A DNA stretch of 17,429 bases, from the NCBI GenBank assembly GCA_001796495.1, contig MGMR01000049.1:7392-24820 (forward strand), in the 5' to 3' direction. The notes under the pieces were generated by a model. That model was not told where the DNA came from, did not search any database, and saw nothing but the letters and a program-made list of their open reading frames with translations. This document shows, in pieces, positions 14,635 to 17,429 of the stretch (the stretch's first letter is position 1; every line of letters begins with the position of its first letter). The DNA comes from Chloroflexi bacterium RBG_13_51_18. GTDB lineage: Bacteria; Chloroflexota; Dehalococcoidia; Dehalococcoidales; RBG-16-60-22. A program made the position numbers and the translations under genes.

Positions 14635-15426
14635 TTAATCTCCCCGAATAAGTTCCGCTATTGTTCTATTGCCGCTTTCTAAAGGATAATATTTAAGATA
14701 GGAACCGAAATGCGGGTCAGTCCCCATTTCTTCCATTGTTAAAGAAATACCCTGCGATAAGGTCACGTTGGCGGACAGAAGGTTTTCCAAGAGCCTTACG
14801 ATAACAGCATCAACATGCTCCAGGCTAACGACATCGCTCCAGCCGACATAAGCCGAAGCCCCTTTTTCAATAAAAGCCATCGGCATATCGTCGTATTTAA
14901 AGCTCTCACAACCCAGCGCTAAAACCACGGTGTGATTAAATTCACCGTCGGCATTTTTCAAAAACTCGGAGTTGACGGCGAAAACCAGCGGAGTATCATC
15001 CGACATTAAAGCGTTGGAGACCTTGTCCGAAAGCTGGTCAGCGACGTAGCGTGTCATTGTGTAGTTTTCCGCAGTAAAGAGATAGGTGGTATCCAGAGTA
15101 ATTACCTTATCGCCCTCAAGGGAGACCAGTAGCCCCGAATGTACCCGTAAAAGAATGAATTTGTAGCCGAGCGAAGGCAGCTGGCGATAAAAATCAACGG
15201 TGATATCAGTTCCCTGCCAGACATCGACCTCAAAGCCATACGACTCAAGAATGCCGGTTGCCGCGGCAATGAGTTCGGGGTTGGGTTCACGCAAATAAAG
15301 CTGGTCGATGATGGCGGCTTTATTAACACCGCTATCTTCCGCGGCGGGGGTATGGCAGCTTGCAGGCAAGAGGGACGCCGCCAGCACTGCAATTATCGCT
15401 AATATTTCAAGACAACGTCTCACCAT
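14635..15426 (-). CDS. Exported caspase-like (CHAT/C25-type) protein, possible lipoprotein
   Basis: This is a 263-residue protein. The N-terminus has Arg3-Arg4, a hydrophobic segment (about 7-20) and LLPASC, so it is exported; Cys24 may be lipidated, although Pro at -3 is unusual for a lipobox. The mature part alternates strands and helices in the order of the clan CD caspase-like fold. FILLRVHSG ends a strand with His96. TVVLALGCES ends another with Cys173. It is then followed by AFIEKGASAYVGWSDVVS and a long helix, the same arrangement as the CHAT/C25 segment after the catalytic Cys (AFL-GA-V-W). This suggests a His96/Cys173 dyad. I infer a peptidase-like function; the substrate is unknown. 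It may be co-transcribed with fur. The start is ATG with a weak GGGG upstream. Confidence 0.65.
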   Translation of the reverse strand: MVRRCLEILAIIAVLAASLLPASCHTPAAEDSGVNKAAIIDQLYLREPNPELIAAATGILESYGFEVDVWQGTDITVDFYRQLPSLGYKFILLRVHSGLLVSLEGDKVITLDTTYLFTAENYTMTRYVADQLSDKVSNALMSDDTPLVFAVNSEFLKNADGEFNHTVVLALGCESFKYDDMPMAFIEKGASAYVGWSDVVSLEHVDAVIVRLLENLLSANVTLSQGISLTMEEMGTDPHFGSYLKYYPLESGNRTIAELIRGD

Positions 15427-15479
15427 AAAAGCTTAAAAGACCCCATTTTTCTTATCAACGGTGGACACACTCAATTTTG

Positions 15480-16133
15480 CTAGTGAGTATGCTCATATTT
15501 GTGCTCGTGGCCGTTTGCTTTTCCGGTCCATAAAAGAGGGAAGACTATATCGCTGACACAGCAGGGTATCCAGACGGCCAGGAAGAGGAAAACAAAGAGA
15601 ATGGGCAACAGGGGCAACCAATCGGCCGTACCGAAAGCGGTAAACCCGAACAGCGAAGCCCATGTGCTCAGCAAAACATGAGTCATGTGCGGCAGCCTGG
15701 TATTAGGTTTGAAATAGCCTATGACAATGCCAATTATAGCGGCGGAATTAATCATAATCCACTCGGGAATACCGATAAAAGGCATTGCCTCGGTGGATAT
15801 AAAGGGGAGGTGAAACTCCATGGCAATTTGCAGGCTCTTTCCTTCAAGGTAAGGAATAACGGCATCGCTAAGAGTGGCGATGCCTACAGAGCCTACGTAA
15901 CCGACGATAAATACCAGCCAGAGCTTATGGTTTTCCTGTTTGCGGTATATGGCAGTGGTCACTAGTGCACTGAAGACAATATGGAGGGGGTGGAAGGTGT
16001 AAAAAAGTGACTCGGATACGTTCGTGGGAGTATTCAGCAAGGTAACCAGAGCCATAGCCCCGATACCGACTACCGCCCCGGCGGCGGTAAACGGGATATG
16101 AAGCCACAACTCCCGACCGATACGTTTTAACAC
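15480..16133 (-). CDS. Polytopic membrane protein with His-rich tail, next to fur
   Basis: This is a 217-residue protein I cannot assign to a named family. About six hydrophobic segments are visible (roughly 11-33, 47-64, 70-95, 123-141, 150-168 and 172-198). Polar residues suited to metal binding lie in or near them: His48, His51, Asp90, Glu106, His108, His149, His152, Asp171, Asp195 and a Cys-Cys pair at 191-192. The C-terminus is GHEHKYEHTH, with four His in ten residues. It starts at GTG seven bases after the fur stop, with AGGA upstream. The Fur linkage and His tail make a metal-related transport or sensing role reasonable, but that is inference. Confidence 0.8.
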   Translation of the reverse strand: MLKRIGRELWLHIPFTAAGAVVGIGAMALVTLLNTPTNVSESLFYTFHPLHIVFSALVTTAIYRKQENHKLWLVFIVGYVGSVGIATLSDAVIPYLEGKSLQIAMEFHLPFISTEAMPFIGIPEWIMINSAAIIGIVIGYFKPNTRLPHMTHVLLSTWASLFGFTAFGTADWLPLLPILFVFLFLAVWIPCCVSDIVFPLLWTGKANGHEHKYEHTH

Positions 16134-16140
16134 AAGTATC

Positions 16141-16581
16141 CTATCTTCCCTTGATTTTACTGCACTCGAGGCACTGTCCCAGAAATTCCAGAAGATGACC
16201 GTTTATTTTAAAACGGGTCTCCTTAACAAGACGGCTTTCAAGGTCATCGAGGTCACAATTGGTAAAATCGACCACTTTTCCACAGTCGGAACAGATAAGG
16301 TGATGGTGGTGTTCGGAAGGACGGCGCATCAGATAGCTGCGGCAGCTGCCGCCGGCATGCGTCTCGCAGATGAGACCGAGTCCCGCGAGGACTTCAATAG
16401 TGCGATAAACCGTCACCAGGCCGATTGAGGGATGCTCACGACGGACTCTGTTATAAATGGCTGCCGGGGTAAGGTGTTCATGAGAACCGGCAATAGCATC
16501 AATAACGGCGCGGCGCTGCGGAGTAATTTTAAAGCCGTTCTTGCGGAGTTCCTGTTCAGTCCGTTTTTCAGTATAAATCAT
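16141..16581 (-). CDS. Fur-family metalloregulator
   Basis: This is a dimeric metal-dependent repressor of 146 residues. The winged-helix part is at 1-85: GFKITPQRRAVIDAI, then HLTPAAIYNRVR, then the recognition segment GLVTVYRTIEVL. The metal/dimer domain follows, with a four-His cluster HHHHLICSDC (91-100) and CLEC (137-140). Cys97, Cys100, Cys137 and Cys140 would form the structural zinc site. Whether it senses Fe, Zn, Mn or peroxide cannot be told from sequence. The ATG at 16581 is preferred. The frame extends to a TTG at 16611, but that stretch is the operator and promoter start. It heads a close gene string on this strand and is divergent from iorA. Confidence 0.93.
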   Translation of the reverse strand: MIYTEKRTEQELRKNGFKITPQRRAVIDAIAGSHEHLTPAAIYNRVRREHPSIGLVTVYRTIEVLAGLGLICETHAGGSCRSYLMRRPSEHHHHLICSDCGKVVDFTNCDLDDLESRLVKETRFKINGHLLEFLGQCLECSKIKGR

Positions 16582-16595
16582 TGCATGCAGCCAAA

Positions 16596-16610
16596 TGAAA
16601 ACGATTTTCA
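16596..16610 (-). promoter_or_regulatory. Fur box, probable autoregulatory operator
   Basis: The plus-strand sequence TGAAAACGATTTTCA is a 7-1-7 inverted repeat with six of seven pairs matching, the layout of the Fur-family box (TGATAATNATTATCA). It covers the predicted transcription start (about 16610) and lies 14 bases before the fur ATG, where binding would block initiation. Confidence 0.7.
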
Positions 16611-16616
16611 ATTAGT

Positions 16617-16646
16617 AATATAGCAGAGCGTTACAACAATTGTCAA
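16617..16646 (-). promoter_or_regulatory. Promoter of the fur unit
   Basis: On the minus strand a perfect -35 TTGACA (16646-16641) and a -10 TATATT (16622-16617, five of six) are separated by 18 bases. Transcription should start near 16610, at the upstream edge of the Fur box. Confidence 0.75.
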
Positions 16647-16660
16647 AAGGGCAAATAATA

Positions 16661-16690
16661 TTGTCCTTAATACGCAATATATGGTAGAAT
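16661..16690 (+). promoter_or_regulatory. Possible second promoter toward iorA
   Basis: TTGTCC (16661-16666) and TAGAAT (16685-16690) are 18 bases apart on the plus strand, matching four and five of six consensus positions. It would give a leader of about 100 bases for iorA. It is weaker than the proximal promoter and may be chance in AT-rich DNA. Confidence 0.3.
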
Positions 16691-16705
16691 TGAGAAGTAT
16701 TTGAA

Positions 16706-16724
16706 GCATCAAATGCATTTATGC
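16706..16724. repeat. Palindrome in the fur-iorA intergenic region
   Basis: A perfect 10-base palindrome AAATGCATTT (16711-16720) is flanked by GCATC on the left and ATGC on the right, so the arms extend with one bulged base. It lies between the two divergent promoters and upstream of the iorA -35. It could be an operator; no protein can be assigned. Confidence 0.35.
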
Positions 16725-16733
16725 ACAATATAC

Positions 16734-16763
16734 TTGTAAAATAATTACGCTTTCTGATATAAT
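16734..16763 (+). promoter_or_regulatory. Extended -10 promoter of iorA
   Basis: TATAAT (16758-16763) is preceded by TGA, giving the extended -10 motif TGnTATAAT. TTGTAA (16734-16739) lies 18 bases upstream as a four-of-six -35. The start is predicted near 16770, about 28 bases before the ATG. Confidence 0.65.
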
Positions 16764-16797
16764 GTTTGTTAATTTATAAAGCATTGCGTGGCTAAAG

Positions 16798-17429
16798 ATG
16801 GATAAAACTCTGCAACTGCTATCGGGGAATGAGGCCCTTGCACTTGGTGCTTATCACGCCGGCGTGCAGGTTGCCGCGGCGTACCCCGGCACCCCCAGCA
16901 CCGAGATACTGGAAAACCTCTCGCGCTTTAAGGACATCTACGCCGAGTGGTCGACTAACGAGAAGGTAGCCATGGAGGTGGCGATGGGGGCAGCTTACAC
17001 GGGGGCGCGCGCTATGGCTTCGATGAAGCACGTGGGGCTTAATGTAGCCAGCGACCCCTTCATGGCGGCATCCATTACCGGCATCAAGGGGGGACTGGTA
17101 GTGATTACCGCCGACGACCCGCAGATACACAGTTCACAGAACGAGCAGGACAACCGACATTATGCCCGGCTGGCCAAGGTGCCGATGCTGGAGCCGAGCG
17201 ACAGTCAGGATGTATACGACCTGATGGGCTACGCTTTTGAAATCAGCGAGGAGTTCGATACGCCGGTGCTTTTCCGCACGACTACCCGCATCGCTCATTC
17301 GAAGTCGGTAGTGGACGCTAAGATGAGCCGCAAAGTGAAAAATGCGCAGCCGGCTTTCCTCTTCAATCCGCAGAAATATGTGATGCTGCCGGTCTATGCT
17401 TTACCGCGCCATGCCCTTGTTGAAAAACG
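16798..17429 (+). CDS. iorA: Indolepyruvate:ferredoxin oxidoreductase alpha subunit (3' partial)
   Basis: The window ends inside this gene after 210 codons. IorA is the thiamine-diphosphate subunit that, with IorB, oxidatively decarboxylates aryl pyruvates (from Trp, Phe and Tyr) to aryl-acetyl-CoA with reduction of ferredoxin, a reaction of anaerobes. The visible N-terminal domain has the family's AAYPGTPSTEI segment (about 28-38), EWSTNEKVAMEVAMGAAYTG and MASMKHVGLNVASDP, then TADDPQIHSSQNEQDNR. The C-terminal ferredoxin domain would lie beyond the edge. No clear Shine-Dalgarno site precedes the ATG. It is divergent from fur. Identification is secure; the start is likely but not certain. 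Confidence 0.92.
   Translation, partial: MDKTLQLLSGNEALALGAYHAGVQVAAAYPGTPSTEILENLSRFKDIYAEWSTNEKVAMEVAMGAAYTGARAMASMKHVGLNVASDPFMAASITGIKGGLVVITADDPQIHSSQNEQDNRHYARLAKVPMLEPSDSQDVYDLMGYAFEISEEFDTPVLFRTTTRIAHSKSVVDAKMSRKVKNAQPAFLFNPQKYVMLPVYALPRHALVEK

Noticed and set aside
16582..16611. N-terminal extension of Fur from TTG
   Set aside because: The ten extra codons coincide with the Fur box and the predicted transcription start, and Fur proteins align from the ATG at 16581.

Overview
This window reads like a chromosomal core segment of an anaerobic bacterium. My best guess is a Dehalococcoidia-like member of the Chloroflexota. That rests on the overall look of the proteins, the ahcY-metK / phosphomannomutase / PGI-PMI block next to the ribosomal operon, a stand-alone desulforedoxin-like protein and an indolepyruvate:ferredoxin oxidoreductase gene. 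The taxonomic call is inference; no rRNA is present. Base composition is near 50% G+C by eye. Genes are packed tightly, and GTG and TTG starts are common (adk, rpsK, rpoA).

Region 1 (1-7640, + strand) is the 3' end of the spc operon and the alpha operon, followed by the L13/S9 pair: secY (5' cut by the window edge), adk, map, infA, rpmJ, rpsM, rpsK, rpsD, rpoA, rplQ, truA, rplM, rpsI. Gaps are short and several genes overlap (map/infA, truA/rplM). A hairpin with a T-rich tail at 7660-7710 ends the unit. Together these genes make the Sec channel, adenylate kinase, N-terminal Met removal, IF-1, 30S/50S proteins, RNA polymerase alpha and a tRNA pseudouridine synthase.

Region 2 (7742-8311, +) is a lone YgjP/DUF45-type zinc metallopeptidase with no visible Shine-Dalgarno site, convergent with the next block.

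Region 3 (13748-8321, - strand) reads ahcY, metK, a small 2TM-domain membrane protein, a phosphoglucomutase/phosphomannomutase and a bifunctional phosphoglucose/phosphomannose isomerase. The first two genes form the S-adenosylmethionine cycle and the last two interconvert hexose phosphates. Two adjacent palindromes overlap the only promoter I can propose for ahcY.

Region 4 (14375-13835, -) is a two-gene unit: a 47-residue desulforedoxin-like Fe(Cys)4 protein and a gamma-glutamylcyclotransferase-like protein, with a near-perfect -10 box and a strong Shine-Dalgarno site.

Region 5 (16581-14453, -) is the most interesting part. A Fur-family regulator has a consensus-like Fur box at its own transcription start. 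It is followed closely by a polytopic membrane protein with a His-rich tail, then an exported protein with a caspase-like (CHAT/C25, clan CD) His/Cys arrangement, a possible 40-residue ORF, and a terminator. If this is one transcript, it is a Fur-controlled metal-responsive operon containing an exported caspase-fold protein.

Region 6 (16798 to the end, +) is the 5' part of iorA, divergent from fur, with an extended -10 promoter. No rRNA, tRNA, CRISPR array, insertion sequence or phage gene was seen. No gap without a gene exceeds about 220 bases.
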